64,000 nt of DNA from Lacipirellulaceae bacterium (GCA_040218535.1 JAVJRG010000005.1:1860001-1924000); one strand, 5' to 3'; numbered from the stretch's first letter, positions 8,328 to 17,722 are shown. The notes: generated by a model not told the origin, from the letters alone. Translations and numbers: made by a program.

Positions 8328-11300
8328 GACGCCCCTCCGCTTGTTCGGCGACGAGCGAAGAAACTGGCAATTGATCCCGCGACGAGTAACGCAAGTGTGC
8401 TAGGCTCGGGTACCGAAGCCAAGCTAGAGGGTACCGCCAGCTCAACGTAAACCACGCGACCAGTGACGGTGCCGAGAGCAGTCTCGCGGAACTGGAACTG
8501 TAAGTCCTGCGTGCCCCCAACGGTGTCGAAGAGGCCAGCCAATGACATCGTACTGCCGTCGGCCAACAGCAAGTCCCCAGTCGGATTTAACTCTGAGACC
8601 CGACCGGGGCTGGGAAAGGCCTCGATCCAATCAATGACACCTTGGTCATCAAGACTGTTCCAGCTAGTAAGCAAAGAGCCAGACTCTGAGCTGATCGAGT
8701 AAGAGTCAATCACGAAATCGAGGCCCGTCGTGTTTCGGATTTCAGCATCTCCGGTTGTTGGATCGACGACGAGTTCGAGTGTGTTGGATTGCGAGGTCGA
8801 ATCCACTTTGCGTTGCCAAGTGAGAAAATCGCTCCCGGAGGCAACTCCATCCTGGTCCGCGTCGGAGCCGGTACCAAAACCGTAATCGGCGAGCCATTGA
8901 TCACGGTCTTGGCCATCAATGCGGCTATCGCGCTTAAAGTCGACCAGATTCACCACTTCGACGATGACATCGCGTGAACTGGGATGAAACTCCCAAGCGA
9001 GTGTCTCTTCGCCCAGCTCCGGAAGATCGACACTGTTGAAGTCTTGCCCTGGGGACGTGAACCTCGCCACCGTATAAACGCTTCCCCAATGGGCCTGTTG
9101 ACCCGCGGCAAGATTGACCTCGAGTGTGCCGTCCAAGGTAGCGTTTTCACCAATCGATACCGATGGCGTGAGGCTCGCCTCAACAGCCAAAGTGCCAGCT
9201 CCCATGTCGAAGCCGTCGGCAAGTTGAAGCTGCCCTGAACCAGTTTTCGTTAGGGTTGAACCGTTCAACGCAAGTGAACCATCAATCACTAACTTTGCTC
9301 CATCGACGGCCTGGAATTCTGTATCGCCGGCGAGCGATGTCGAAGCTGTGATCGTGTGAGTCCCGCTGCGAGTGTCCACCTTTGCCGGAGTCGACCCATC
9401 ACCCAAGGTGAGTGTTCCGCTTCCCTCAAACTGATAGCCTGCTTCGCTATCAAGGGTTAATTCGTTGACGTTAACATTCGAGTCTACGGTGATGGTGCGC
9501 TTCACTGAATTCTCAGGCCCGAAGTAGGCGTTGCTGTTGTAGGTGGTTGCCGCGTCATCCTGCCAACGGGCCGATTGACTCCAAGCACCGTCGGAACCGC
9601 CTTGCCAAGCTCTTGCCCTGGGGACAAAACGCGTTTCTTGCAGGTAAGCGTTGTCGAGTTCGATTTGTCCGGTGCTGCCGGGGACGACTGTCCCAAAACG
9701 AACGACCGGACGGACGTAACGCGAGCCAGCAGGCGCTTGGACGGTAGCCGTGCGAAAGACTCGATAGTTGGCATCTTCCACATTGCTCTTGAGCGACTCC
9801 GCGAAATCGAGCACCGAGGAATGTGTAAGCGTTTGGCCATCAGCGCCATAGAATTCGAGCGCAATGTGCGCATCGGCACCGTACTGGCCAACTTCGTTTT
9901 CAAGTGCTGCATCAACGGAGAACTCGTACGCTTTCCCAGTGATGTCACGGAGAGCGTGACCGATTCCCTCCTGACGCAGCGAACCGGAATTGCCGGGGAT
10001 GTGCGAGGCCAGCACCATTCCGCCACTCCCATCCTGGGTGTTGTCCACTGACGCATTGAAACTGACGTTACCGGAAGTCTGCCAACTACCGCTACCCGCG
10101 AAGGTGGCGTTCTGGATTAAGTTCGGGCGATGATGGGCCACAACCGTGGTGACCGCGTTGCCCGGCGAGTTGACCGTGATCTGGCTCCCGACCACGTTGC
10201 CCGGTCCGAGGCTCACGTAGTTGCCTGCTGCGTCGGTGCGAATGACACGAGTGAAGGTCGGCGTTTGATCAATCAAGTCATAGACATTCGTGTCGGCGGT
10301 GGTTTCGTCATTGGTAAACACCAACACGGTCGAATCCTGCCCGGGGTTGTAGGCAGCAACGGTCTCAATGTCGCTGTTGTTGAGGATTCTCGCTCCAGGT
10401 CGGATGTGCGATGAAAACTGCCGCATCACGTGATACTGCTTTCGCACAACGTAGGAACTGCCGTTGATGCCGTAGTCTGCCCACAGCAATCCCCAGCCGG
10501 CACCTGAAAGCGAGAGCGGCTCAACCGCCTGCCAGAACGTCCAACCGTTAACACCCATCGTGTTGATGTCGGCTGTAATCCGATTGGCAACGCCGATGCC
10601 ACCCTGAAGGCCAGTCGTGGCGTTGTTACCGTACTCGCTGTTGTAGAGCGGAACGCCTTCTGTCGCGGCGATGTTTCTCAACTGTTGCAACGAACTTGTC
10701 GAATTGCCTCCGTAGGCGTGCGTGTTGATTTGCTTGATCAGGGACCGCGTCGTGCTGTTGTATTGATTGTAAGCCGAGACGGTGCTTGCAGCATTGAACT
10801 CATCGCCAACCGCGAGACCGGTACCTAGGCCTTTACTAGCGAGCATCTGTCCGACTTCCGTGTAGACCGCATTTTGGTTAGTGCCGGTCGAGACGTGCAT
10901 GCCTTCCTGCTGGCCCCCCGCCTGCCACCAAGTCGCATCGGCTTCGTTGATGGGATTATGGGTGCCGAATTGAATGCCAAGATTATCGTTAAAGTGCTTC
11001 ACGACCTCAGTTTGGTAGTGAGCCAGCGCATTGACGTTTGCGAGAGGCAGATTGTCGCCGCCCCCAACTGCGCCTGCGGAATCTAGACTGTTGGTCATCC
11101 AATAAGGAGCTGAGTACGAAACGGAATCCACCCGATGGACACCACGCGAGATCGCCGAGTTTAAGGTTTTTCGCTGACCAATATCTGCGTTCCAGTTCCA
11201 GTTCCAAGTATTGGAATCGGTCACGCTGGATGGGGCCGAAGGGACCCAGCCCGGCACAGCCGCACCAGGACGGAAGTTCCCAATCAGCGAGGGATTCTGC

Positions 11301-11608
11301 CCGCCACCAATGTTATAGCGAGCATAGTTGAAGCCCAAGCCGTTGGGGCCATCAAACAACAGGTCCATCACTTCGGTGTGAGCCGCGTCGTTGGACCAGA
11401 TACCAAGGGAGTTGCCAAACCACGCCAGCGACGTTCCCCAAGACTCGAACTCCTGGTCTTGAAAAGCACTGCTGGTGCCGATATCGATTGCGGATGCTAC
11501 GCGAGTGTTACCAAAGAACGTAACACAGCCAAGAAAGAGTAGGACCGCACTAGCCCGAAATCTTCTTTCAGGTGTCGGCCTCACTCGTTTTGATGTCGTT
11601 GATTGCAT
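8324..11608 (-). CDS. GH30-type glycoside hydrolase with dockerin, repeat module and PEP-CTERM anchor
   Basis: 1094 aa secreted enzyme. Signal peptide at residues 1-40. The catalytic TIM barrel (about 41-400) resembles GH30 endo-beta-1,6-galactanases: FESWGTSLAWFG at the start, NYARYNIGGG, SYSAPYWMT, then the acid/base glutamate in NPINEAD (E222) and the nucleophile in NSEYGNN (E325). A beta-sandwich and a carbohydrate-binding-like region with WQGGSDGAWS follow. Next are a type I dockerin-like pair (DSRIDGQDRDQW and DADQDGVASGSDFLTW), one copy of a ~110-residue module shared with two other proteins here, and a C-terminal VPEP anchor with an RRR end. It sits between a sulfatase and an esterase, so a sulfated, acylated galactan is a plausible substrate. 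The GH30 call is firm in outline; the linkage specificity is inferred. Confidence 0.83.
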   Translation of the reverse strand: MQSTTSKRVRPTPERRFRASAVLLFLGCVTFFGNTRVASAIDIGTSSAFQDQEFESWGTSLAWFGNSLGIWSNDAAHTEVMDLLFDGPNGLGFNYARYNIGGGQNPSLIGNFRPGAAVPGWVPSAPSSVTDSNTWNWNWNADIGQRKTLNSAISRGVHRVDSVSYSAPYWMTNSLDSAGAVGGGDNLPLANVNALAHYQTEVVKHFNDNLGIQFGTHNPINEADATWWQAGGQQEGMHVSTGTNQNAVYTEVGQMLASKGLGTGLAVGDEFNAASTVSAYNQYNSTTRSLIKQINTHAYGGNSTSSLQQLRNIAATEGVPLYNSEYGNNATTGLQGGIGVANRITADINTMGVNGWTFWQAVEPLSLSGAGWGLLWADYGINGSSYVVRKQYHVMRQFSSHIRPGARILNNSDIETVAAYNPGQDSTVLVFTNDETTADTNVYDLIDQTPTFTRVIRTDAAGNYVSLGPGNVVGSQITVNSPGNAVTTVVAHHRPNLIQNATFAGSGSWQTSGNVSFNASVDNTQDGSGGMVLASHIPGNSGSLRQEGIGHALRDITGKAYEFSVDAALENEVGQYGADAHIALEFYGADGQTLTHSSVLDFAESLKSNVEDANYRVFRTATVQAPAGSRYVRPVVRFGTVVPGSTGQIELDNAYLQETRFVPRARAWQGGSDGAWSQSARWQDDAATTYNSNAYFGPENSVKRTITVDSNVNVNELTLDSEAGYQFEGSGTLTLGDGSTPAKVDTRSGTHTITASTSLAGDTEFQAVDGAKLVIDGSLALNGSTLTKTGSGQLQLADGFDMGAGTLAVEASLTPSVSIGENATLDGTLEVNLAAGQQAHWGSVYTVARFTSPGQDFNSVDLPELGEETLAWEFHPSSRDVIVEVVNLVDFKRDSRIDGQDRDQWLADYGFGTGSDADQDGVASGSDFLTWQRKVDSTSQSNTLELVVDPTTGDAEIRNTTGLDFVIDSYSISSESGSLLTSWNSLDDQGVIDWIEAFPSPGRVSELNPTGDLLLADGSTMSLAGLFDTVGGTQDLQFQFRETALGTVTGRVVYVELAVPSSLASVPEPSTLALLVAGSIASFFARRRTSGGAS
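8444..8783 (-). repeat. Shared ~110-residue module, single copy in the GH30 protein
   Basis: Encodes a segment that starts LELVVDPTTGDAEIRN and continues through IDSYSISSESGSLLTSW, WIEAFPSPGRVSELNP and FQFRETALGTVTG. Clearly related segments occur twice in each of the proteins at 18796 and 20828. In this protein it lies between the dockerin and the PEP-CTERM anchor, whereas in the other two it precedes the dockerin. Approximate boundaries only. Confidence 0.7.
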
Positions 11609-11666
11609 GACTTTCGCCTTCTCTCATCCTCGCCCCTGCAAAGCGCCGTTCCAAAGCGTGCAGGAG

Positions 11667-14132
11667 TTAGTTCCTCTTGTCGCCTCGCTGTCTCACAGAC
11701 AACAACGACCATAAAAGGGCAACCCCAGAGGCCGCTGCTGTAGGCTCTGGCACAGCCGAGGTGTTACCAATCGCCGTGAAGCTACTTTGCCAGAGCAGGA
11801 AGTCTGAACTGTCGATTTCGTTGTCTAAGTTCGCGTCGCCGTCGGATTGCTCCGCACCCGTCGCGAGCCCGTAGTTGGTCTGCCATGTCGACAGGTCGGA
11901 TTGGTTGACGGTTCCGTCAGCGTTGAAGTCCCCAGGCAATTCCAAGTCGATGGCAAAGCTGGCTACTTGAGCATTGGCTACATTCGCGGAAAAGCTACCC
12001 TGCGTGATCCCAAGCAGGATCTCATCGGGCAGATCCGAGCGTACGAACGTAGTATACTCGGACCAAACGGCTCCGTCGTTCGAAACAAACGCCAAAAAGG
12101 TATCTCCCTCGCGGGTTAGTCGGTAGTACCGATAGTCGCCCAGTTGATTGACTTCTTCGAGGCGCACCCCATCATCGATGTTGCGTGACTGGGCGAAGTC
12201 GTTCTCTCCCGTGCGATCTTGTTGTCCGATCCACAGAAAGTCTTGATCCAGCGAGTCAGGATCGGCTACCAGCATGGCCAGGACGTTGAAATTCTGACTA
12301 TCCATGTCGGCTATCTCCATGACCGCTGAAAAATCGCCGCTAACTTTCTTGTAGAGGAAAGACGAATTGAAGTTGTTGGCGACAAAACGGCCATTACTGC
12401 TGATAGCGAGCGTCTCGCTACCAGAGGTACTGGCGAGGCTGGTTGATGCGTTGGGATTGAGTAGGCCGTCCCACTTCGTGTTGCCCACACCAGCCACTTG
12501 ATAGTCGACCGTCTCATTGAAACGCTCGAGGAACATGGGGCCAGCCAAATTGAGATCGAGTGCCGGGGGAGCATCCACGGGGTTGTTCGTGTTGATGTCG
12601 ATCGGCATCTGAGCATTGATGCCTACCAAGTGCTGCCGCAGTGCGGCACTCAGATCGTTTGCCACTTGGGGGTTGGCCAGTAAGACACTATCGCTTTCGC
12701 CTAGGTCGCTGGATAAATCGTAAAGTTCGTAGTGCGGATCATCGTAGAAGTAAATGAGCTTCCAATTGTCTTTGATCACCGAACTGACGAAGCTACCACC
12801 GCTGACGATGTCGCTTCCTGAGTCTTGTGGACTGGTGTGCGGATAGTGCCAAAACTGGTGTCCGCGATCAAAACTGCCACCTTCCAGGGCGGCTCGGAAG
12901 CTAGTTCCGTCCATATTCGCGTTTTGCGTCGCGTCTCCAGCAACCCCGGTGAGATCGAGCAGTGTGGGGTAAATGTCGTGAGAAGAACTGCGAGCAGTCG
13001 ACGCCAGCCCTGAGTTGATCGCCGAGTTGCCGGTCCAACTAACAACCAAGGGGACCCGCGTACCGCCTTCGTAAAGACTTCCTTTTCCTGCCCTCAAGGG
13101 TGCATTGTCCGTGGCGAAGGTCTCAGAAGTGTCGAGCCCACCGTGATCGGAAGTGAACAAGATGATTGTGTTATCCCGAATGCTGTCCGAGGTGTTGCCA
13201 TCGGCATTCGGGTCTTCCAAACGACTGACAAGCATCCCCAGCGACTCGTCCATCTTCTCAACCATCGCCGCGTAAGTTGCGTTGTTGTGGCCTTTGAGAT
13301 CGACGTTTTGCTGTTCAAGCGTGTTGATCTTCGTCTGGTACTTGCTGACAAGTGAAGCCGGCGCCTGTAATGGCGTATGCACCAGATAATGTGACATCGT
13401 CAGAAAAAAGGGAGCAGGGGAGCCACCCTGCTGTGATTGGGTGATGTAGTCGCTGGCCTTCTCCGCAAGCGCGTCGGAGAGATACTTCGAAGAAGGGTAT
13501 GTGCCCGGCGTGTCGAGGCCCGGCATCCCTGCCCACGCACCGTCGGAACCCGCGAAGAATCCACCGGCAAAACCGGGATTCCCAGAGGCGGTTCCGCCAA
13601 CGTTTGAGTTAAATCCGTGGGCGAGCGGTGTCGTTCCAGGGTTGCCGGATTGACCGATGTGCCACTTGCCAAAGAACGCCGTATCGTAGCCGCCTGTTTT
13701 CAGAGCCTCGGCGAGTGTTACTTCCGAGGCCGCAAGATTCTGCGTCCAATTAGCGGGAGAGCGCACTCTTGTTCCTGTGGAAACGCCCGCTCCTATCCAA
13801 TCGGTAATGCGTGTCTTGGCGGGGCTCTTACCCGTCATCAGTGAGGCACGGGTTGGCGAGCAAACTGGGGCCGAAGCGTAGGCGTTGGAAAATGTGACGC
13901 CGGCACTGGCCAAAGCGTTCAAGTTGGGCGTTTCGTAGACGGGGCTGCCGTTGGGATTCGTGGCCGACGCCTGCCAGTCCGTCCAGCCCATGTCGTCGAC
14001 GAAGAAAAGAACAACATTAGGTTCCGTTTCCCCAAGCAACGTTGACGGCAAGCTAATAGCAAGCAGAAGCATCCAAGCGAGTGTTGAATACTTCAGCAAG
14101 ATTCCGAGGCTATTAATCTCATGCTTCATCAT
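11667..14132 (-). CDS. Sulfatase with C-terminal lectin-like, dockerin and PEP-CTERM regions
   Basis: 821 aa secreted type I sulfatase. Signal peptide at residues 1-34. The sulfatase domain starts at PNVVLFFVDDMGWTDWQ, whose aspartates (D46, D47) are metal ligands. C91 in CSPTRASLMTGKSP is the C-x-P-x-R site to be converted to formylglycine. FGKWHIGQ and LFTSDHGG are further active-site segments. After residue about 510 come a DUF1349/concanavalin-like domain, a type I dockerin (DFNADGTVNQSDLSTW, DANLDNEIDSSDFLLW) and a PEP-CTERM tail (VPEPTAAASG). The maturase must be encoded elsewhere: the FGE-like gene in this window lacks the key cysteines. It is 28 bases downstream of FecR and 58 bases upstream of the GH30 gene, so it is likely co-regulated with both. 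Confidence 0.9.
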   Translation of the reverse strand: MMKHEINSLGILLKYSTLAWMLLLAISLPSTLLGETEPNVVLFFVDDMGWTDWQASATNPNGSPVYETPNLNALASAGVTFSNAYASAPVCSPTRASLMTGKSPAKTRITDWIGAGVSTGTRVRSPANWTQNLAASEVTLAEALKTGGYDTAFFGKWHIGQSGNPGTTPLAHGFNSNVGGTASGNPGFAGGFFAGSDGAWAGMPGLDTPGTYPSSKYLSDALAEKASDYITQSQQGGSPAPFFLTMSHYLVHTPLQAPASLVSKYQTKINTLEQQNVDLKGHNNATYAAMVEKMDESLGMLVSRLEDPNADGNTSDSIRDNTIILFTSDHGGLDTSETFATDNAPLRAGKGSLYEGGTRVPLVVSWTGNSAINSGLASTARSSSHDIYPTLLDLTGVAGDATQNANMDGTSFRAALEGGSFDRGHQFWHYPHTSPQDSGSDIVSGGSFVSSVIKDNWKLIYFYDDPHYELYDLSSDLGESDSVLLANPQVANDLSAALRQHLVGINAQMPIDINTNNPVDAPPALDLNLAGPMFLERFNETVDYQVAGVGNTKWDGLLNPNASTSLASTSGSETLAISSNGRFVANNFNSSFLYKKVSGDFSAVMEIADMDSQNFNVLAMLVADPDSLDQDFLWIGQQDRTGENDFAQSRNIDDGVRLEEVNQLGDYRYYRLTREGDTFLAFVSNDGAVWSEYTTFVRSDLPDEILLGITQGSFSANVANAQVASFAIDLELPGDFNADGTVNQSDLSTWQTNYGLATGAEQSDGDANLDNEIDSSDFLLWQSSFTAIGNTSAVPEPTAAASGVALLWSLLSVRQRGDKRN

Positions 14133-14160
14133 ACGTGACTTTGCCCAATGGTTCTGTTAA

Positions 14161-15894
14161 CTAGAGCGATGCCTGGGCTTGCCCATCGGACTGATAGCGA
14201 TCCTTCAAGTACTCAATGACCGCTTCGCGTTGTTCTTCCTCCAGCGCACTGTCATAAATCAGCACTTCGTAAATATCACCCCGATAGAAACGATAAACGT
14301 TCTCCTCCTTGCCGTGCCCGCCGATAGTGCGAGATGAGGTCGTCTTCGGTTTGAGCGGGGCGGGGACGAAGCCCGAGCTGTGTCCGTTCACCCATAGTTC
14401 TGCTTGATTATTGTCGAGGTCGTAACGGTAGCAGAAAACTTGCGGCTGTCCTGGAACGAACTGCTGGTCAAACAACACTCCAGTCGTAATTTCTTTACCG
14501 AACGCGTTTGCGGCCCAGAGGCCGGAATAGATGTAGTGATCGTGGCTCAAAGACATTTCAATCGTCGGAGCCTGACCACCGAAGTTAAGAAGCTGTCCCC
14601 CATGCACCTTATTGATCTGTCCCTTATCCGACGGGACGCAGGCCACGTAGATCGTCACTTGATTGCCAGTGGAAAATTCATCAGTCGTCAGACGCGTCGA
14701 CTTCCCGTTGAAGCGGATCGCCGGACGACCGAACCCGGCGTCTGGCACCCAGAGCGGTTGAGCTTCTTCGTCAAATTGGCAGGCGTCGTTGCTCATTTGG
14801 TTGTCGCCAATGCATACGTCTCGCCACGCGCTGACATAACCCTGCCTGCGGCTCACCAAGAGGTCGGCAGCCACCCAAAACTTCAGCGAGTCAGTCACTG
14901 GCAGCGGAGGCAACTCTTCGGCGGTCAGCTTGGGAGTGATCTGACGGGCGAAACGACCGGGGTCGGCGGTTATCCGTTCTGCTTTGCCGACTTGTAGGTC
15001 AAATCGTAAGGCTTCAAGTTTGCTAGCTTGGATCGCCTCGCCATGCGGTTCGCCTCCGACGCTGCGTTGCCTAGCGACAACTTCGCCTTCGAGAACGTGA
15101 AGCTCGGTCGCACCATCATCTCTGACGTCCAGGGCAAACTCGGTTCCCAGGTCAACAACTTCGGCACTAGGAGTCATCACGGTGTAGCCGCGAGCTGATT
15201 CGGAAACCACGGCAGAGAGCTTGCCACGCTCTAGGCGAGCCTGCATGCTCGACATCGGAACGAAACGTGCCGGGCCCTGGACAATGACCTTGGCACCACT
15301 GTCGAAGGTTAGTTGCAAGAGGCCAGCAGCAAGCTCGACCTGCTCGCCAGGGGTCACCACACTTCCGAACTGAAAAGCTGTTTGGCCCTCTTCCCACTGG
15401 CAATCTACCAAGCCGGTTATACGAGCAACTCGATCAGCCTGCTCAGCCTCCGTCGGTTCTTCGTTAGCTTGCGATTTCGCAATCTGGCTGGAAGAAGCCG
15501 TGCTATCAAGCGCGGGCTTGTTCGCAAACGTCATCCAAACAAGTAGGATCGAAGCAGCTAATGCAAAGAGGCTGAACAAGTTGATGCCTTGTGCCACTCG
15601 ACTCCATGGAGAAACGTGAATCATCCCAGCGACCGCCTTTTCTCGGTCGTCGGCTGTCACTTCGGCTTCGTCAGGGGCGGTAACCCACTGCAAGCTCGCG
15701 TGCATATCCTTGTAATCGACGTAAGTATTTACGGCTTCGGTGTCTTCTCGAAGCCAGTTGTCGAGCTGCTCGACCGCGGCATCATCGCTTTGCCCGTTGC
15801 ACTGGGCATCGACCAGCTTAATCAAATTGTCGGGGGTTCTCGGTTTCATTTTCGTTTGAGACTCTGAATCAAGAGTGTGTTTCTTGTTATTCAC
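14161..15894 (-). CDS. FecR domain regulator with C-terminal LamG domain
   Basis: 577 aa. The N-terminal cytoplasmic part (about 1-100) looks like an anti-sigma interaction region. A single membrane segment lies at about residues 103-123 (INLFSLFALAASILLVW). The external FecR domain follows, with LTFDSGAKVIVQGPARF and the hallmark VVDLGTEFALDV. From about residue 330 there is a LamG/concanavalin-like domain (FWVAADLLVSRRQGYVSAW to IYEVLIYDSALEEEQ), which could bind glycans outside the membrane. The GTG start lies seven bases past the sigma-factor stop, with GAGAG just before it. By analogy with FecR systems it should hold or activate the adjacent sigma factor in response to an extracellular signal. 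The FecR-LamG fusion is compatible with direct sugar sensing (inference). Confidence 0.85.
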   Translation of the reverse strand: MNNKKHTLDSESQTKMKPRTPDNLIKLVDAQCNGQSDDAAVEQLDNWLREDTEAVNTYVDYKDMHASLQWVTAPDEAEVTADDREKAVAGMIHVSPWSRVAQGINLFSLFALAASILLVWMTFANKPALDSTASSSQIAKSQANEEPTEAEQADRVARITGLVDCQWEEGQTAFQFGSVVTPGEQVELAAGLLQLTFDSGAKVIVQGPARFVPMSSMQARLERGKLSAVVSESARGYTVMTPSAEVVDLGTEFALDVRDDGATELHVLEGEVVARQRSVGGEPHGEAIQASKLEALRFDLQVGKAERITADPGRFARQITPKLTAEELPPLPVTDSLKFWVAADLLVSRRQGYVSAWRDVCIGDNQMSNDACQFDEEAQPLWVPDAGFGRPAIRFNGKSTRLTTDEFSTGNQVTIYVACVPSDKGQINKVHGGQLLNFGGQAPTIEMSLSHDHYIYSGLWAANAFGKEITTGVLFDQQFVPGQPQVFCYRYDLDNNQAELWVNGHSSGFVPAPLKPKTTSSRTIGGHGKEENVYRFYRGDIYEVLIYDSALEEEQREAVIEYLKDRYQSDGQAQASL

Positions 15895-15900
15895 TCACTC

Positions 15901-16434
15901 TCATTGTGCAAGTCTTTGCTCAATACATTTGTGAAGCGAGATACGAATTCGCTGAAGTAGTTTGTAAACGCTTGCTGTGGTCTGTTGGTTCTTTTTGGCA
16001 ATGTGCTTCACGTCTTGTTTCTGCCAGTAATAGTCGTGAAGCAAATCGCGTTTCGCTGCTGGAAGCTTCTCCAAGCAGCGTCTTAAGGCGGTCTGTCGAT
16101 CACCCAACTCGTACGATTCTTGTTTGTGCAGCCACGCTGAAGAGATAAGCTCGATCACTTCTTCGCTCAGCTGCTTCGATTTCGATGCCCGTTTTCGGCG
16201 ATGATTTAGCACCTTATAAAACGCCACTTTGCATCCCCAGGCTACAAAGCGGTCGATGTTGGGCTCACCCTCTTGTGTTGCTAGGAATTCATCGAACTTC
16301 TCCCAGATCACGATGCTTGTCTCCTGCATCAGCTCCTCGGCATCCTCGACCGTAGGTAGGAGCGTGATGAGGTAGCCGAGAAACTTCCGCTCCGCGGCGA
16401 CAAATAGCTTGATGAACTGGGTTTCCTTGCTCAT
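15901..16434 (-). CDS. ECF RNA polymerase sigma factor (Rhodopirellula/Verrucomicrobium type)
   Basis: 177 aa, the length of a two-domain ECF sigma factor. Region 2 is at about residues 10-80 (FLGYLITLLPTVEDAEELMQET, then VAWGCKVAFYKVLNHRRK). Region 4 is at about 115-172 (LRRCLEKLPAAKRDLLHDYYW, then a helix-turn-helix around KHIAKKNQQTTASVYKLLQR). It matches the sigma-70 subfamily expanded in Planctomycetes and Verrucomicrobia. It heads a minus-strand run of FecR, sulfatase, GH30, SGNH, PSD1 and DUF1501 with gaps of 6-58 bases or overlaps, so it probably directs its own operon. Two other such sigma-FecR pairs lie at 41280-43345 and 58216-60484. Confidence 0.92.
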   Translation of the reverse strand: MSKETQFIKLFVAAERKFLGYLITLLPTVEDAEELMQETSIVIWEKFDEFLATQEGEPNIDRFVAWGCKVAFYKVLNHRRKRASKSKQLSEEVIELISSAWLHKQESYELGDRQTALRRCLEKLPAAKRDLLHDYYWQKQDVKHIAKKNQQTTASVYKLLQRIRISLHKCIEQRLAQ

Positions 16435-16608
16435 TGCTCGCCGTCCTGAATGACTCGCCTCAACTCAACAGCACAATTGCTAGTAGGAGAGAGTGCATGA
16501 AATCCGCAAATCTCTACCATCAATGTGTTTGCGCTGGCCAACCGCATGGAACGCATACAATTTCGGTGGGCCAATTTACCTAGGAAAATTAGCTTTCTCG
16601 CATATTTA

Positions 16609-16635
16609 GTGTCCAATTGCGACCAACTTGGACAC
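16609..16635. promoter_or_regulatory. Perfect inverted repeat in the divergent promoter region (candidate operator)
   Basis: GTGTCCAA (16609-16616) and TTGGACAC (16628-16635) form a perfect 8-bp inverted repeat with an 11-base spacer, so the half-site centres are about two helical turns apart. It lies almost midway between the divergent starts of the sigma factor (16434) and the PEP-CTERM gene (16803). The remaining 368 bases of this intergenic stretch hold no gene; they are AT-rich toward the right and include a T-rich leader. A dimeric regulator could bind here. No matching repeat is seen near the other two sigma genes. Confidence 0.45.
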
Positions 16636-16802
16636 ATTTCATATAGGAATCGTGTAGAACGAATCGCCCGCTGTGGCGACGTTCAAGGACTTTGATTTCC
16701 GATGACACGCCTTGGATGAGTTCAAGAGACCTATTTCTATTCTATTTCTTTTCAGCAAACTTAAGTTCACTTTTACTTTTCAGTTTTCGAGGGAGGGTTC
16801 TA

Positions 16803-17495
16803 ATGAGAATTGGTATGAAGTTACTAGCTGTGTTCTGTGCCGTGTTCACGGCAACACATCTTGCCCAAGCGGCAACCGTCACACTTAGTCCGACAGACAT
16901 TCATGGGAACGATACAAACACGGCATCATTCAGCAACGGTGATTTGACTTTGACGCCATTTATCGGCGCGACTCAGGACACGTTTAATGGCAATCCCACT
17001 CGTCTCGGCCTCGACAACGCCGGCACGAACAACAACGCCTTTAACGATCCTGACACAGACCCTAACAATGGCAATGAGGAGATCCTGGAATTCATCTTCT
17101 CTCCCCTTGCCGGTCTGTCACAGATTGTTTGGGACTTTTCTCGAGCCGATGGCCCAGGACCCGACGACGCGGTCACGATCTCTGGGTTTGTATCAGACCC
17201 TGGTGCCACGATCACTCCTGGCGTGAGTGTCACAAACCCCAACACCGTGTCCTTCAGCGGCGGGGTGCTAAGTCTCGACATCACTGGGCAGAATTTCGGT
17301 GGAGCGCTCGATTCGGTAACCCTGGCCAACCCAGGTGCTAGTGCTGGACAAACCTTGATTCTCAAGGTGACTGACACCACGCAAGGTGGCGCTCAACTGG
17401 CGATTCGCTCGATTAGTTATGAGACCATTCCAGAACCAACTTCGCTGGTTCTGTTTGGTTTGGCGGGAATCTGCATGATTTCTCGCCGTAGATAG
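16803..17495 (+). CDS. PEP-CTERM sorting domain protein, 230 aa
   Basis: Small secreted protein. Signal peptide MRIGMKLLAVFCAVFTATHLAQA, then a Thr/Asn/Asp-rich beta-type domain without a recognised family, ending IPEPTSLVLFGLAGICMISRRR, a full PEP-CTERM signal. The ATG at 16803 is taken because GGGAGGG (16791-16797) lies five bases upstream; an open frame extending to 16692 has no such site and adds a non-signal-like stretch. A terminator follows directly (17509-17560), so it may be transcribed alone, diverging from the sigma factor operon. Its T-rich leader shares a 12-base string with the leader of the PEP-CTERM gene at 57227. It may be a target of the sigma factor; no enzymatic role is visible. 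Confidence 0.82.
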   Translation: MRIGMKLLAVFCAVFTATHLAQAATVTLSPTDIHGNDTNTASFSNGDLTLTPFIGATQDTFNGNPTRLGLDNAGTNNNAFNDPDTDPNNGNEEILEFIFSPLAGLSQIVWDFSRADGPGPDDAVTISGFVSDPGATITPGVSVTNPNTVSFSGGVLSLDITGQNFGGALDSVTLANPGASAGQTLILKVTDTTQGGAQLAIRSISYETIPEPTSLVLFGLAGICMISRRR

Positions 17496-17508
17496 TCATT
17501 TCGGATCT

Positions 17509-17560
17509 CCCTCACTCCAGTCGGATGCACGCCTCTGGAGTGGGGCCTTATTTAATTTTT
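17509..17560 (+). terminator. Rho-independent terminator
   Basis: Stem CCCTCACTCCAG (17509-17520) pairs with CTGGAGTGGGG (17535-17545): eight perfect pairs extended by three more, with one G-T wobble. A 14-base loop separates the arms. The T-rich run CCTTATTTAATTTTT follows immediately. It lies just after the stop of the PEP-CTERM gene at 16803-17495. Confidence 0.8.
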
Positions 17561-17722
17561 CGTTCACACACAACTCAAACAATTGATTCGCTCGGTTCCT
17601 CAAAGCTACCGCGAATCAGCCGGCGGACGGGTCCTGGGGCAGGGACTCGTGCCGACCCGGCAGTTCGAGGGCTACTTCCCCCAGTCAATTTTGACGCATT
17701 CAAATTCGACGGAGAATCAGAG

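Noticed and set aside
14161-16434. SusC/SusD-type polysaccharide utilisation locus
   Set aside because: No TonB-dependent receptor or SusD-like lipoprotein is present; the FecR protein here pairs with sigma but not with a TonB receptor.
17525-17722. 66-residue extension of the PEP-CTERM protein
   Set aside because: Starts inside the preceding terminator and puts a hydrophilic stretch before the signal peptide.
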